DNA of 32,589 nucleotides, taken from assembly GCA_009731375.1 (NCBI GenBank), contig BJOX01000063.1, forward strand, positions 123,508 to 156,096, written 5' to 3'. This DNA is from Paulinella micropora. Its lineage: Eukaryota; Cercozoa; Imbricatea; Euglyphida. The stretch's first letter is position 1, and every line of letters starts with the position of its first letter. This document shows, piece after piece, positions 1 to 32,328 of the stretch. Made by a program: the position numbers and the translations under genes. The notes under the pieces are model-generated. The model was not told where the DNA came from. It saw only the letters and a list, made by a program, of their open reading frames with translations, and ran no database searches.

Positions 1-59
1 ATATTATATATATACATAAATATATATAATATATATATTTATATATATATGTTGAAAGT

Positions 60-227
60 GTTATATTCTCACTCAGTTCTATATATAACGGTGGCACTCG
101 CAAAAAGCTGGTAGACACGAGGTGACTCCCCAAGGGGGTTTGGCCAACCACACTCCGGCTTAGGATGTGATCAACGCTGAACTTGTCCCACACTCAGGTA
201 TCATCTGATGATGAGGTGTCCAACGCC
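60..227 (-). mobile_element. LINE 3'-UTR fragment (copy 2 of family L)
   Basis: This segment matches the 3' untranslated end of the large LINE at 1620-4675; both contain the AGGTATCATCTGATGATGAG block and the GACTCCC(C/T)AAGGGGGTTTGG block. On the minus strand it starts at the (TAG)n array (228-329), so it is heavily 5'-truncated, and runs out into TA-rich sequence (1-59), as the large copy does. It has no coding capacity. Confidence 0.75.
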
Positions 228-329
<102 letters not shown>

Positions 330-480
330 GGCTAGGCTAGGCTAGTAAGGGTAACTGTTTTTTCTTGTTCAGCCAACGGGAAAAACGATAAAATAACCCG
401 ATAATGATGCAGTGTTTGCAAACATAACCGCGTTAAATTTATGTTTTAACCCGAATTACAGCTTCAACATAAGAGTGGAG
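330..480. repeat. Dispersed repeat H, copy 1 (GGCTAGGCTA family)
   Basis: About 150 bp beginning with tandem GGCTA units and containing GTAACTGTTTTTTCTT and AACCCGATAATGATGCAG. It recurs almost unchanged at 6263-6412, again directly after a (CTA)n array. No ORF or RNA structure recognised. Probably a short non-autonomous element. The stretch 481-634 to its right is unassigned; it holds two short palindromes (around 572-592 and 602-618). Confidence 0.6.
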
Positions 481-634
481 AGCAGAACGTATTACACAAA
501 TCGCAAAACACGAGGCTTTTTTGATTTAACTAGGTAATCCTGATCCACTGTTTTGCCGGAAAGTTGCAACCCTAATTTTTCAATTGGGAAAAATTCCGAC
601 AGGGTTCGAGAATCGAACCTGGGGCTTAAAGATG

Positions 635-709
<75 letters not shown>
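635..709. repeat. (CTA)n microsatellite
   Basis: A perfect trinucleotide array of about 25 units that leads into the TAGGCCTAGGCC element at 710. On the minus strand it is that element's (TAG)n tail. Confidence 0.95.
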
Positions 710-830
710 GGCCTAGGCCTTCGGTTTAATGAAGTTAACAATTTAACCTCTGGTCTATCCATACAAATCGTTAGCTCAAGAGCTATTGATTTAACTAGAT
801 GGTGACCTACGTCTCAAGTTATTAAAGGAA
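710..830 (-). mobile_element. TAG-tailed short element G, copy 1
   Basis: About 120 bp containing CCTAGGCCTTCG, AATTTAACCTCTGG, CATACAAATCGTTAGCTCA and ATTTAACTAGATGG. The same block occurs at 4719-4830, 5987-6100 and 6790-6890, always immediately right of a (CTA)n array. On the minus strand it ends in (TAG)n, like the 3' tail of a short retroposon. No ORF. A 10-N gap lies at 842-851, with AT-rich sequence after it. Confidence 0.6.
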
Positions 831-915
831 ATGAGAAATTANNNNNNNNNNTAAAATATTCAAGTATTAAAATAAAATGACTTAGATTAAAAATATATTA
901 AAATAAAATAATAAT

Positions 916-1325
916 AATACTATATCTGAGGCGTACTGATGCAGCTAATGGCATATCCTCAACGGACATAAGCCTCCAATACCCTTGTTCGAGGTCCTCC
1001 ACCCCCCCGTGTCAGTCTCTCGCCTGATGATCGGGGCCACCGATGGAGCTCCTGAGGGCAAGACTGCACTAAGCCGAGGTTATTCCGCAGTCCCAGCAAC
1101 CTCTTGCAAGACGTCACCGAATGTGCAAGTGCATACACCAAGCGCGGTTGCTAGAGCTGCCTCGAAACCCCACCCATAACAATCTGGTGTCTGCTGGGTC
1201 CCGGGCTATCAACCAGCATATGCGGAGTTTAAGATCTTTTACGCGCGCAACGACCCTCCTCCCCAGCATCTACCACCAAAGGGTTACGAGTTGGCGTCAC
1301 AGTTTAACGCCTTGAGGCCATTGGG

Positions 1326-1390
<65 letters not shown>
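916..1390 (+). mobile_element. TAA-tailed retroposon family T, copy 1
   Basis: About 410 bp of non-repetitive sequence from CTATATCTGAGGCGTACTG to CCATTGGGCTGAA, ending in a (TAA)n tail at 1329-1390. Two other copies lie at 7222-7724 and 8069-8545. The 3' (TAA)n tail after a conserved end is typical of I-like/Nimb non-LTR elements or SINEs that borrow their ends. All three reading frames have stops. The left flank is also AAT-rich, suggesting insertion into an earlier tail. Confidence 0.65.
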
Positions 1391-1392
<2 letters not shown>

Positions 1393-1619
1393 TAGTAATA
1401 ACAATAATAATAAATATATATGGAATTAACAATATATATATATGTATATATATATATATNNNNNNNNNNNNNNNNNNNNNNNNNNNNNNNNNNNNNNNNN
1501 NNAAAAAAAAAAAAAAAAAAAAAAAAAAAAACAAAAAAAAACAAAAAAAAAAAACGGAAATATATATAAAAAGATAAAATATATAATATATAATATAATA
1601 TAATATAATATATATATGT
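1391..1619. repeat. AT-rich simple sequence with assembly gap and poly(A)
   Basis: TA-rich dinucleotide sequence, an N gap at 1460-1502, then a poly(A)-like run (1503-1554) and more TA repeats. No gene visible. Confidence 0.9.
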
Positions 1620-4600
1620 ATATATATGTTGAAAGAGTTATATTCTCACTCAGTACTATATATATATGTATATATATATGTTGAAAGTGTTATATTCTCA
1701 CTCAGTACTATATGTAACGGTGGCATTCGCAAAAGTAGACACGAGGTGACTCCCTAAGGGGGTTTGGCCAACCACACTCCGGCTTAGGATGTGATAGACG
1801 CTGATTTTGTCCCACGCTCAGGTATCATCTGATGATGAGGTGTCCGTCGCCCCCGTAGGCAGTGTCAGGATTCTTGCCTTAAGAGATATGCTTTGAGTTC
1901 CTTTTTGAATTCTGCTTTGTATGAGACATCTCTTAGGTGCTCTGGCAGCTTATCCCATTGTGCTTGTGCTGCTCTGCTGTATTGACCCGTCGTTGAGTCG
2001 TTGTACATGTGTTTCTTTGATGACCGCCTAGTGTTGTAGTTATGAACAGCTGTGATTGGTCGGATATTGTTGTAGTGAAGGGGAAGGAAAGCCTTGAAGG
2101 CTGGGTAAATAAGGGAGTGTGCATCCATGCATACGCTGTACTTATACATGTTAAGTATGTTGAGTAAGCGTAGTTTGGCAAAAAGTGGCTTGGTAGGTGT
2201 TCTCCATGATTTGAGACATATCAGACGGACTGTACGTTTTTGGATGATAATGAGTGGATGTATAATGGTGTTGTAGTCATCAGATCCCCATATAGAGATA
2301 CCATATATAAGTAGGGGGTATACATGTGCATAGTAAAGTTGGAGGAGGATGTGAGTGGGAAGTAGGCTGTTCACATAACGAAACATTTGGACGAATGGTT
2401 GAAGGCGGAATATAATAGATTGTATATGTTCACGGAAGGACAGGTTGCTTTGGATGATTGTACCTAATACTTTTACCTTTCGTTCTTGTTGGAGCCTCTT
2501 GCCGTCGATAGTCAAGTCGAGCTGCACCTTCTGTTCGTGCTTGTGGAAGATAGTGTAGGTGGTTTTGGTGGGGTTGGGTACTAGGTTATGTCTGTAGAAA
2601 TAGTGGACAAGGTTCGTTGTATCAGTTTGTGCTTGCTCTTGGAGTTGTTCTTTATTCTTAGCAGCAATGATAAGTGTGGTGTCATCTGCCTATGCAAAGA
2701 CTGTCCCGTGTGTTAGTGAAAGTATAATATCATTGATGTATAGAATGAAGAGCGTTGTTGAGAGTGTGCTACCTTGCGGGATCCCATGTGTGATCTTGCG
2801 TGGATAAGAACGAGCATATTGGGTAAATACTGTTTGGTATCGTTTTGTGAGGTATGATTTAAAAAAGGTAGTGGTGTTATCGCTAAAATTTATATTATTT
2901 CGTAGTTTATGGATCAGTGTTTCATGATCTATAGTGTCATAGGCTTTCGATAGGTCAATAAATAGAGCAAGTACATACCTTCCTGGGCCTTTGAGGTTTT
3001 GGATGTGATTTAAGATGGTTTGTGTAGTGATTGTTGTGTTCGAGTGTGGTCGGAAGGCGTATTGAGTTCGGGAGAGGATGTCGTACCTGGTAAGGTGGGC
3101 CATCAGTTGCTTGTTGAGTATAGTGTCAAAGACCTTAGCAATAATCGGCAGTAGCGAGATAGGTCTGTAATTCTCAGGCAGCGTTCTATCTTTAGCTTTA
3201 TATATTTCAATAACTTTAGTTATTTTTAGTGCATCAGGGTATTGGCTATGTCCTATAGCTTTATTAAAGAGCGTTGTCAATATCGGGGCAATTTACTTTG
3301 TAAGGTCTTGCATGATGGCTGGTTTTATTTTGTTTATATCTTCTGCTTTGTTTCTGTTAATTGCTTTCAGTGTATCGACTACATCATCCTGCAAAATGCG
3401 TTTGAGTGTAAAGGGAGGCAGTTTTCTCTGTGTTAGGTCTATTTCCTCTTCTCTGACTTTATGTTCTTGGGGGATTTGGGCACTGACCTTGGAGCCGACC
3501 GTCGTGTAGTGTCTGTTGAGTGCATTGGCAATACCTTTGGGGTCGATGATTACCTTATCATCTACGCGGAGTTGGGTGGGCGAAGTCTTCAGACCTTGTG
3601 TCTGTGGGATCAGCTTTCTCAACGCATTCATACGTTTTTTTGGATCGTGACTTAGTTTTTCCATTAAGGTAGTCATGTATGCTTTCTTAGCTTTCTTAAT
3701 CTCTCTATTAGTTTTATTTCTATGCTTATTATACTTAGTTCTATTACTTTTAACTGGGCATGCTATTTTTATTTCATACAGTTCTCTTTGTTTCTTAATC
3801 ATGGCTCTAATTTCATTATTGCACCATGGTTTCCATTTTCGTTTCTTTACACGCTTTTCATATTTTTCTACCACTGCCTTAATAGCTGTATGTATTTTAT
3901 TTATATAATTATTAGGAGTATCGTTATTTAGTTCTGGGTCAAGAACTTGCTTAAGTTCATAAATTATTTCTTCTGTTATTATTTCCTTCTTGTCTTCATA
4001 TCTCTTATTACTTAGGATTTTATTGTAAATTTTTCTTATGTGTGATTGGGGTGTGAAAGATAGCATAGATGGGGTGGTGATCAGAGATGCATGTAGGTAA
4101 GACATCAGATGTGATATCGCAGGTGAGTGTCGTTAATATAACATCAAGCAATGTATGGCTCTTTGCTTTGCGGGTGGGATTTTTGATTGTGGTGAAGAGG
4201 TTATTGATTGCAAGGAAGTCACATACCTGTTTTGTAGGGCGCAAGAGATCAAGGTTAAGGTCACCAACAATCGTGATGCTGGTGTGTGGGGAGGCAGAGA
4301 GTATACCTTGCATGTAGTTTTGGAGCTCTTGGAAGAAAGCGCCGTCGTAGGATTGTGAGAGTGGTCTTTTGTAGATATGGAATATGGTGTGGATTGGATT
4401 ACTTTTATGTTCTGTGCTGTGTATCTGCATGATTACGCCAGAGGCTTTTGAGATTTTAGATTCAGAGATTGTGATGTGTATATCGTTTTTATAGTAGACC
4501 GACACATCTGTGGTATGATAGGATGTGTATGTTGGGATCGGGAAGTGAGTGTGTGGTGTACCTGGTGTTATTTTGGATTCCGTAAGTGATATAATGTCTG

Positions 4601-4675
4601 GGATGAAGTGAGTGCAGTCAGGGTTGGATAGATGGTTAAGTAGGGTTTGGTGGCTTCCTGTTATACCACGGATAT
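1620..4675 (-). mobile_element. Non-LTR retrotransposon (LINE, family L), degenerate copy
   Basis: A minus-strand LINE of about 3 kb. From its 5' side (4675) it carries an apurinic-type endonuclease, a basic linker, a reverse transcriptase and a 3' UTR (1714-1860), ending in TA-rich sequence; the last ~45 bp (GTTGAAAGTGTTATATTCTC) are duplicated at 1626-1660. The 5' junction against (CTA)n falls just before the endonuclease start (NIRGI), so ORF1 and the 5' UTR are missing. The layout and conserved blocks suggest a Jockey/CR1/I-type lineage; the exact clade needs a tree. Flanking elements and three more fragments of the family lie within 7 kb. Confidence 0.88.
1865..4675 (-). pseudogene. LINE ORF2 (endonuclease-reverse transcriptase), broken
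   Basis: In the family this ORF nicks target DNA and reverse-transcribes element RNA. Visible endonuclease blocks are NIRGI, SLTESK (catalytic Glu), GDLNLD and SDHHPI. The RT blocks are YRPISLLPIIAKVFD, FIDLSKAYDTIDH and GIPQGSTLSTTLFILYINDI, followed by ADDT and a C-terminal VKVLG / YGISIWGS region. Three lesions are seen: a frameshift near 4040-4060, joining endonuclease to linker; an in-frame TAA at 3293-3295; and an in-frame TAG at 2690-2692, at the Tyr position of the F-A-Y-A-D-D catalytic box. Otherwise 1865-4105 stays in one frame, so decay is recent. It cannot encode an active enzyme as it stands. Confidence 0.88.
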
Positions 4676-4718
4676 TTGCTACTACTACTACTACAGTTCT
4701 TACTACTACTACTACTAG
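4676..4718. repeat. Interrupted (CTA)n microsatellite
   Basis: A short imperfect CTA array between the LINE 5' end and element G copy 2. Confidence 0.9.
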
Positions 4719-4830
4719 GACTAGGCCTTCGATTTAATGAAGTTAAGAAATTTAACCTCTGGTCATCCATACAAATCGTTAGCTCAAGAGCTATTGATTC
4801 AACTAGATGGTGGCCTACGTCTCGTCTCAA
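4719..4830 (-). mobile_element. TAG-tailed short element G, copy 2
   Basis: Same block order as 710-830 (CTAGGCCTTCG, AATTTAACCTCTGG, AAATCGTTAGCTCAAGAGC, CAACTAGATGG). The minus-strand tail is the (TAG)n at 4676-4718. The sequence to its right (4831-5095) is AT-rich with TA dinucleotide runs and no gene. Confidence 0.6.
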
Positions 4831-5095
4831 ATTATTAAGAATAATAAAATTAAATGATTGAAAATATTAAAGTATTAAAAGTTAAGTAACATAGATTGAA
4901 AATATTAAAGTAATATTAAAGTAAAAATAAAAGGGAAGGTTATACATATATCTAGTATATATCCACATATATTAAAAAAAAAAGTGGAAGTAAATATATA
5001 TAGATATAATATATATATATATAATATATAATATATTATATTATATATTATATAATATGTATATATATAATATATATATGTATATATATGTATAT

Positions 5096-5648
5096 ACGTT
5101 GAAAGTGTTATAATCCCATTCAGTTGTATGTATAACGGTGGCGCTCACAAAAGCTGGAAGACACGAGGTGACTCCCCAAGGGGGTTTGGCTAACCACACT
5201 CCTGCTTAGGATGTGATTAACGCTGAACTTGTCCCACCCTTAGGTATCATCTGATGATGAGGTGTCCAACGCCCTCTTTAGGCCCGTAGGCAGTGTCAGG
5301 ATTGCTGCAGCTGTAATAGATACGCTTTGAGTTCATTTTTGAATTCAGCTTTGTATGAGATGTGTCTTAGATGTCCTGGCAGCTTATCCCATTGTGCTTG
5401 TGCGGCTCTGCTGTACTGGCCAGTCTTTGAGTCGGTTTCTTTGATGATCGCCTAGTGTTGTAGTTATGAACAGCTGCAATTGGTCTGATATTGTTGTAGT
5501 GGAGGGGTAGGAAAGCCTTGAAGGCTGGGTAAACAAGGGAGTGTGCATCCATGCATGCGCTATACTTATACATGTTAAGTATGTTGAGTTGGCGTAGTTT
5601 GGCAAAAAGTGGTTTGGTAGGTGTTCTCCATGATTTGAGGCAGATCAG
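5096..5648 (-). mobile_element. 5'-truncated LINE family L, copy 3
   Basis: The 3' UTR (5130-5290) and the last ~120 codons of ORF2 match the large copy: MYKYSACMDAHSLVYPAFKA and HYNNIRP are recognisable on the minus strand. A deletion removes several codons near 5432-5440 relative to the large copy. The 5' truncation at 5648 again abuts (CTA)n. Confidence 0.85.
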
Positions 5649-5678
5649 ACTACTACTGCAACTACGACTACTACTACG

Positions 5679-5764
<86 letters not shown>

Positions 5765-5932
5765 CTACCTACCTAACTACCTACCTACCTACCTACCTAC
5801 CTACCTACCTACCTACCTACCTACTACCTACTACCTACTACCTACTACCTACTACCCACTACCCACCACCTACTACCTACTACCCACTACCTACTACCTA
5901 CTACCTACTACCTACTACCTACTACCTACTAC

Positions 5933-5986
<54 letters not shown>
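5649..5986. repeat. Composite CTA / CTAC / CTACTAC array
   Basis: A (CTA)n block (to about 5763), a (CTAC)n block (about 5763-5822), a heptanucleotide CTACTAC block (about 5822-5935), then (CTA)n again. It shows stepwise evolution of unit length in one array. The 151-codon ORF through it is simple-sequence translation. Confidence 0.95.
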
Positions 5987-6100
5987 GGCCTAGGCCTTCG
6001 ATTTAATGAAGTTAAGAATTTAACCTCTGGTCATCCATACAAATCGTTAGCTCACTACCANNNNNNNNNNACTAGATGGCGACCTACTTCTCAAATTATT
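5987..6100 (-). mobile_element. TAG-tailed short element G, copy 3
   Basis: Same family as 710-830, interrupted by a 10-N gap at 6061-6070. The sequence 6101-6207 to its right is A-rich with many AAAT/TAAA words and no gene. Confidence 0.6.
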
Positions 6101-6206
6101 AAGAATGATGAAAAATTAAATTATTAAAGTATTAAAATATTAAATAAAATAGATTGAAAATATTAAAATAAAATAAAAATAAAAAGTAAAAAATAAAATA
6201 AAGTAA

Positions 6207-6207
<1 letters not shown>

Positions 6208-6258
<51 letters not shown>

Positions 6259-6262
6259 ACTA
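6208..6262. repeat. (CTA)n microsatellite
   Basis: A short CTA array leading into repeat H copy 2. Confidence 0.93.
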
Positions 6263-6412
6263 CTAGGCTAGGCTAGGCTGAAAAGGTAACTGTTTTTTCT
6301 TATTTAGCCAACGGGAAAAACGATAAAAATAACCCGATAATGATGCAGAGTTTGCCTGCATAACCGCGTTAAGTTTATGTTTTAACCCGAATTACAGCTT
6401 CAACATAAGACT
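6263..6412. repeat. Dispersed repeat H, copy 2
   Basis: Near-identical to 330-480, including the CAACGGGAAAAACGATAAAA and ACCGCGTTAA blocks. Located directly right of (CTA)n, as in copy 1. Confidence 0.65.
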
Positions 6413-6441
6413 ACTAGGCCTAGGCCTTCGATTCAATGAAG

Positions 6442-6588
6442 TCAGGTATCGCTTGATGATGAAGTTCCCAACGCCCTCTAAGGTTGGATTCAGAGATTGG
6501 CTTTCCCTTTAGGCGGTGTCAGGATTGCAATTGTAGGAGATACGTCTTGAGTTCAGTTTTGATTTTCAGTTTTGTCTTTCCTCTATTT
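6442..6588 (-). mobile_element. 5'-truncated LINE family L, copy 4
   Basis: About 145 bp aligning to 5245-5360 of copy 3 (TGATGATGA, CCAACGCCCTCT, GGTGTCAGGATTGC, TTGAGTTCA). It covers the 3' UTR and the last few codons. The truncated 5' end at 6588 lies directly against (CTA)n. Confidence 0.7.
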
Positions 6589-6655
6589 CCACTACTACTA
6601 CTACTACTACTACTTGCTACTACTACTACTACTACTATTTCTACTACTACTATTT

Positions 6656-6723
<68 letters not shown>

Positions 6724-6724
6724 G

Positions 6725-6789
<65 letters not shown>
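6589..6789. repeat. (CTA)n microsatellite
   Basis: About 67 units with a few interruptions (TTG, TTT). All ORFs crossing it (poly-Leu, poly-Thr, poly-Ser) are simple-sequence translation. Confidence 0.95.
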
Positions 6790-6790
<1 letters not shown>

Positions 6791-6890
6791 GGCCTAGGCC
6801 TTCGATTAAATGAAGTTACATCTACAAGTACTAGCGACCTCTGGTCATCCATAAAAATGGCTAGCTCAATTGATTTAACTAGATGGTAGC
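6790..6890 (-). mobile_element. TAG-tailed short element G, copy 4
   Basis: Contains GGCCTAGGCCTTCGATTAAATG, shortened here to its core, plus CCTCTGGTCATCCATA and TTTAACTAGATGG. Slightly diverged from the other copies, with an insert of about 10 bp after GAAGTTA. Confidence 0.55.
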
Positions 6891-6900
6891 CCTAATCGAA

Positions 6901-7218
<318 letters not shown>

Positions 7219-7221
7219 TAA

Positions 7222-7635
7222 TATACTTCCTCTAAGGCATACTGATGCAGCTGATGGCACAATCCGTTTCCGGACATGAGCCTCCATGCCCTTGTTCGAG
7301 GTGCTGCGTCCCCACCTAGTCAGTCTCTCGACTGATAATAGGGGCCACCGATGGAGCTCCTGAGGGCAAGACTACACTAAGCCGAGGTTATTCCGCAGTC
7401 CCAACAACCTCTTGCAAAACGTTGCCGAATGTGCAAGTGCGTACACCAAGCATGGTTGCTAGAACTACCTCAAAACCCCACCCACAACAATTTGGTATCC
7501 GCTGGGTCCACGGGCTATCAACCGGCATAGCGGAGTTTAAGATCTTCGACAGGCGCCCAACGACCCTCCTCCCCAGCATCATCCACCAAATGGATTTGAG
7601 TTGGCATCACAGTTTAACGCCGTGAGGCCATTGGG

Positions 7636-7705
<70 letters not shown>

Positions 7706-7724
7706 TTACAATAATAATAATAAT
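7222..7724 (+). mobile_element. TAA-tailed retroposon family T, copy 2
   Basis: Homologous to 916-1390 over its full length (ACTGATGCAGCTGATGGCA, GGGGCCACCGATGGAGCTCC, CCATTGGGCTGAATAA), with a (TAA)n tail at 7639-7724. Bracketed by AAT arrays on both sides. No conserved ORF. Confidence 0.65.
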
Positions 7725-7726
7725 AA

Positions 7727-7913
7727 TAGTGCTTCTCTGTCAATGGCTGATGCATTTCTGCACATGCGCCTCCATCGTCTCACCCGTGAGGGGAGTACGA
7801 AGAATTGACGATAAGCTCTAATGACACCCNNNNNNNNNNCCCAGATGGTAGAACTTGACCACTGGGCAATAATAATAATAATAATAATGATAAAAATAGT
7901 AATAATAGTAGTA

Positions 7914-7955
<42 letters not shown>

Positions 7956-7991
7956 TCAGTAGTAATAGTAATAATAATAATAATGATAATA

Positions 7992-8059
<68 letters not shown>

Positions 8060-8068
8060 TAATAATAA
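7727..8068 (+). mobile_element. Short TAA-tailed element related to family T
   Basis: About 140 bp from GTGCTTCTCTGTCAATGG to CCACTGGGCAATAATAA, with a 10-N gap at 7830-7839, then an imperfect (AAT)n tail with GAT and AGT variants (7868-8068). The end resembles family T but the body differs. It could be a diverged subfamily. Confidence 0.45.
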
Positions 8069-8449
8069 TACTATATCTGAGGCGTACTGATGCAGCTAAG
8101 GGCATATCCTCAACGGACATAAGCCTCCAATACCCTTGTTCGAGGTCCTTCACCCCCCCCGTGTCAGTCTCTCGCCTGATGATCGAGCTGCACTAAGCCG
8201 AGGTTATTCCGCAGTCCCAGCAACCTCTTGCAAGACGTCACCGAATGTGCAAGTGCATACACCAAGCGCGGTTGCTAGAGCTGCCTCGAAACCCCACCCA
8301 TAACAATCTGGTGTCTGCTGGGTCCTGGGCTATGAACCAGCATATGCGGAGTTTAAGATCTTTTACGCGCGCAACGACCCTCCTCCCCAGCATCTACCAC
8401 CAAAGGGTTATGAGTTGGCGTCACAGTTTAACGCCTTGAGGCCATTGGG

Positions 8450-8531
<82 letters not shown>

Positions 8532-8545
8532 AATAATAACAATGT
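8069..8545 (+). mobile_element. TAA-tailed retroposon family T, copy 3
   Basis: Closest to copy 1. A segment of about 35 bp after CCTGATGATCG is deleted relative to it. The (TAA)n tail occupies 8452-8545. Confidence 0.65.
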
Positions 8546-9144
<599 letters not shown>

Positions 9145-9197
9145 TTAAATACAGGACATACGTATCATACGTAACGTGCATAACATACGTAACATAC

Positions 9198-9215
9198 ATG
9201 ACGTGTGTCGACACA
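9198..9215 (+). CDS. Possible initiator exon of WDR83-like gene
   Basis: An ATG followed by six codons (MTCVDT) ends at a good donor, ACA|GTATGT. Phase 0 at this junction would join cleanly to exon 1 at 9364. Orthologues have only about 10-20 residues before the AHxxL segment that exon 1 encodes, so a tiny first coding exon is expected near here. The only support is phase and donor; the true start could be upstream. Confidence 0.2.
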
Positions 9216-9362
9216 GTATGTATGTATGTATGTATGTATGTATGTATGTATGTATGCATGTATGCGCATATGTATGCGTGTATGCATGCATGTATGTATG
9301 TATATACGTATGTATGTATGTATGTATGTATGTATGTATGTATGTATGTATGTATGTATGTA
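9216..9362. repeat. (TATG)n microsatellite
   Basis: A tetranucleotide array with CATG/GCGC interruptions that runs directly into the TAG acceptor of exon 1. Confidence 0.95.
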
Positions 9363-9363
9363 G

Positions 9364-30491
<21,128 letters not shown>

Positions 30492-30514
30492 CAGACCGCC
30501 AGTGTGTCTGTCTC

Positions 30515-30516
30515 TT

Positions 30517-30612
<96 letters not shown>

Positions 30613-30646
30613 TTATATATNNNNNNNNNNNNNNNNNNNNNNNNNN

Positions 30647-30733
<87 letters not shown>
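30515..30733. repeat. (CT)n tract with 26-N gap
   Basis: Dinucleotide array on both sides of the gap 30621-30646, immediately after the WDR83-like stop codon; likely part of its 3' UTR or the intergenic spacer. Confidence 0.95.
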
Positions 30734-30736
<3 letters not shown>

Positions 30737-30965
30737 ATTTATTTAATTATCATCAGAAAGTGAAAAGAAAAAAGGACAACAGCGTGTCGCAAAAGTAAAC
30801 CTTACTGCTTCCCAGTCCATATTCACCTTTCCTCCCTCCGAACTCATTCTTGCTTCTTTCCCTTTTCATTTCTTTCTCCTGCTCTCTTTGGCTAAGCCGT
30901 TTTATCATGGTTCTGTTTGTTTGTTTGTTTGTTTGCTTTTTTGTTTATTTGTTTTTTCTCCTTAG

Positions 30966-31046
30966 TAAACTATTATTTGAGTCCTGAAGAACACATTTAC
31001 CTGTCGCAATATCAAAGCAAAGAGAAGCACTGGAAGGAGAACATAT
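30966..31046 (+). CDS. Possible internal exon of an unidentified gene
   Basis: A strong pyrimidine tract and TCCTTAG acceptor precede 81 nt that read NYYLSPEEHIYLSQYQ then SKEKHWKENI without simple-repeat bias, ending at ATAT|GTAGTT. Mixed, charged residue content differs from the microsatellite ORFs around it. I do not recognise the protein. A second exon-like piece, TTTAG|TTCAATAACAACG ... CCTCTG|GTAAGT (31509-31550), follows, but the phases do not join simply. Confidence 0.35.
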
Positions 31047-31100
31047 GTAGTTTCTCGCTTTCTCTCTCTTTTTCCTCTCCCACTCCTCTCCTTTCCCCCC

Positions 31101-31155
31101 NNNNNNNNNNNNNNNNNNNNNNNNNNNNNNNNNNNNNNNNNNNNNNNNNNNNNNN

Positions 31156-31205
<50 letters not shown>

Positions 31206-31209
31206 CTCC

Positions 31210-31256
<47 letters not shown>

Positions 31257-31455
31257 GCTCTCTTCTCCCATTTTTCCCTCATACGCTTTTTTTCCCCCTA
31301 TCTCTTTTTCTTTCCCTCCCAGCCCCCTTCCTCCACCTTTCTTCACTGCTCAAGCTCTTCGTCTTCTTCTTCTTCTTCTTCTTCTTTTTTTTTTCTTCTT
31401 CTTCTTCTTCTTCTTCTTCTTCTTCTTCTTCTCCTCCTCCTCCTCCTCCTCCTCT
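31101..31455. repeat. Gap, (CT)n and (CTT)n/(CTC)n tracts
   Basis: Ns at 31101-31155, CT array at 31156-31262, then pyrimidine-rich sequence and a CTT/CCT array at 31361-31455. Confidence 0.95.
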
Positions 31456-31640
31456 TCATTTTTTTCTCTTTTCTCAGTTCTTTCGTCTTTGTTTCTTCTT
31501 TAAATTTAGTTCAATAACAACGACATTATTACATACACACATTTACCTCTGGTAAGTGTTATTTGTGCAAGCTCTGAATGCTTCTGAGCTTTCGCTGCCT
31601 TGATTTGTTCCACTCTTATTTTCATGAATGTCACAATTAG

Positions 31641-31832
31641 ATGATGTTCCTAGTTCTCAAGCACAATGAAGAATCACATTGGCCTAACTAGCCGGGGGAA
31701 CTAATAACTTCCTGAGGAACTATTGAGAATAACTAAAATGATGTTCCTAGTTCTCAAGCACAATGAAGAATCACATTGGCCTAACTAGCCGGGGAAACTA
31801 ATAACTTCCTGAGGAACTATTAAGAATAACTA
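31641..31832. repeat. 97-bp tandem duplication
   Basis: Two copies of a unit starting ATGATGTTCCTAGTTCTCAA, at 31641 and 31738, differ at only a few positions. Each unit has a weak internal foldback (GTTCCTAGTTCTC / GAGGAACTATT). Function unknown. Confidence 0.9.
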
Positions 31833-31887
31833 AACGTGTCAAAACCAAACTTGTTTCTGGATTTTTTACCTTCCGAAGTAGTATTAA

Positions 31888-32208
31888 TTATTTACACTTG
31901 GGTTTGCTCTGACAATTTCCTTCAAGTTTTGCTCTCGCAGTTTCCTCTTTTACCCATATCAACTCGTGATTTTTCTCACTGGCCACGGATGGTGCTATTT
32001 TCCCTTCCACTCTAACCCAGTCACATTCGCTACCAGCCACACGTGACAAAATAGACCCGGGCCAATTTCCCTCCACAGCAACATTCTTCAAAAACCTTCT
32101 TCTTGAGCACAGCTCATACGCACTGCAGACCATAAACCCTGCTGCCCTGTAGCTAGCCCTTGCCCTTTCCATTAACCGCGCCAGCGGGTCTAGCACAGTA
32201 CTAAGCAT
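31888..32208 (-). CDS. Unrecognised 106-codon ORF
   Basis: A minus-strand ORF with balanced residue use (MLSTVLDPLARLMERARASY at its start, WVRVEGKIAPSVASEKNHE inside), in a region free of microsatellite. I recognise no domain, signal peptide or membrane segment. It could be an exon, part of a transposon or chance. The upstream GC-rich stretch (32220-32300) ends in a T-run. Confidence 0.3.
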   Translation of the reverse strand: MLSTVLDPLARLMERARASYRAAGFMVCSAYELCSRRRFLKNVAVEGNWPGSILSRVAGSECDWVRVEGKIAPSVASEKNHELIWVKEETARAKLEGNCQSKPKCK

Positions 32209-32293
32209 TATATAAGGGGCCCGTGGGTCCGGCGCCCGGTGACGTAAGAACTTGAAGGGGACGGTGCGGCGTTGCCAGGCATCCCGGCCCCGG

Positions 32294-32328
<35 letters not shown>

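Noticed and set aside
590-620. GGTTCGA-type motif resembling a Pol III B box or tRNA arm
   Set aside because: It is a short palindrome (GGTTCGAGAATCGAACC) without an A box or cloverleaf; no tRNA can be folded around it.
3242-4358. Plus-strand ORFs of 60-77 codons across the LINE
   Set aside because: They are shadows of the minus-strand LINE ORF2.
31888-32208. Assigning a function to the 106-codon minus-strand ORF
   Set aside because: No motif supports any particular family; kept only as an unrecognised ORF with low confidence.
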